A DNA stretch of 64,000 nucleotides. It comes from Rotaria sordida. Its lineage: Eukaryota > Rotifera > Eurotatoria > Philodinida > Philodinidae. The stretch covers positions 32,964 through 96,963 of the forward strand of contig CAJNOL010000771.1 in the NCBI GenBank assembly GCA_905250125.1, given 5' to 3'. Both the position numbers and the translations under genes were made by a program. Within the stretch, counting starts at the first letter, position 1, and the number at the start of each line of letters is the position of its first letter. The notes below the pieces were generated by a model, which saw only the letters and a program-made list of their open reading frames with translations, did no database searches and was not told where the DNA came from. Below are positions 63,546 through 64,000 of the stretch, piece by piece.

Positions 63546-64000
63546 TCTTATACAAAGTGTCTAGTTGATAGTTGAGGCGGCTGATGAAGGTGACCGTTCA
63601 CAGGTAACAACAACGGCCATGATCATAGCTATTTTTCTTCCGATTTACTCTGCTTTCACTAGTCTTCACGCTGAAAAGTTCATCAGATCATATTCATCAA
63701 ATCTTCGAGCGTGTGAAAAGTTTTCTCACAAAAACTTTTTAAGAACCCGGCAAAGCTTCGCACTTTCATTAAGAAAAGTTTGACTGATTCATGTACTATA
63801 ATCCAAACAATCAAAAGTAGGAGTTAGAATTTTACTTTTTTCAATTTCATGATGATGCGTTTTTTTTTATATACTATAGACTGATATAGATCGGTCATGT
63901 ATTTACTATTATAATCCTATAGTGGTCATCTACCTATGTTGTATATCTCGGACTTTTATCTTTATGTATATGTGTATATATAATATCAACTGTAATGATT
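63546..64000. other. Unassigned sequence at the right edge
   Basis: 63546-63790 is less AT-rich and may be another repeat; a 72-codon plus-strand frame there has no recognisable motif. The last 200 bp are ordinary AT-rich DNA. Confidence 0.4.

Noticed and set aside
1..64000. tRNA, rRNA and CRISPR arrays
   Set aside because: I looked for tRNA T-arm consensus, rRNA-like G+C blocks and regularly spaced short repeats and found none. The four palindromes at 13697-14090 are not regularly spaced.

Overview
The window is AT-rich nuclear DNA from an animal. It has multi-exon genes with GT..AG introns mostly 45-75 bp long, a few kilobase introns, long AT-rich intergenic stretches and many fold-back repeats. 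The gene content (transferrin, NEDD1, TRABD, a prominin-like protein, a CLOCK-type bHLH-PAS protein, MINDY3) is metazoan. Tiny introns, a phosphoenolpyruvate-carboxylase-type gene that animals normally lack, and degraded hAT, Tc1/mariner and Helitron pieces together fit a rotifer best, most likely a bdelloid. This is an inference from gene content; no marker sequence proves it.

Layout. 21-5292 (-): most of a two-lobed transferrin, running off the left edge. 5646-8508 (+): NEDD1. 8703-10856 (+): TRABD, 194 bp further on. 10857-26712: a gene-poor stretch with one intronless membrane-protein ORF (14766-15383, -), two large fold-back elements and three islands of unusual composition. 26713-29499 (+): a 928-codon intronless PEPC-family gene. 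30894-31565 (+): an intronless secreted-protein ORF. 32880-34284 (-): a decayed cytochrome P450. 35019-37113: a Tc1/mariner relic with roughly 370-bp terminal inverted repeats. 39170-42839 (-): a five-TM prominin-like protein. 48281-53298 (-): a complete CLOCK-like gene of 14 exons. 55981-56963: a near-perfect 1-kb palindrome. 57467-60769 (-): MINDY3. 61301-63545 (-): a hAT element lying against a broken Helitron-like ORF.

Exon models were built by hand from reading frame plus splice sites. For the five complete multi-exon genes the summed exon lengths are exact multiples of three (548, 361, 700, 685 and 454 aa), which supports them. The genes do not form one pathway. They cover centrosomal gamma-tubulin recruitment (NEDD1), a TraB-family membrane protein (TRABD), circadian or PAS transcription (CLOCK-like), deubiquitination (MINDY3), membrane protrusions (prominin-like) and an extracellular transferrin-fold protein. 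The most unusual items are the PEPC-family gene, a transferrin that has lost iron-binding ligands in both lobes, a 13-mer palindrome repeated four times in 400 bp, and the density of long inverted-repeat elements.
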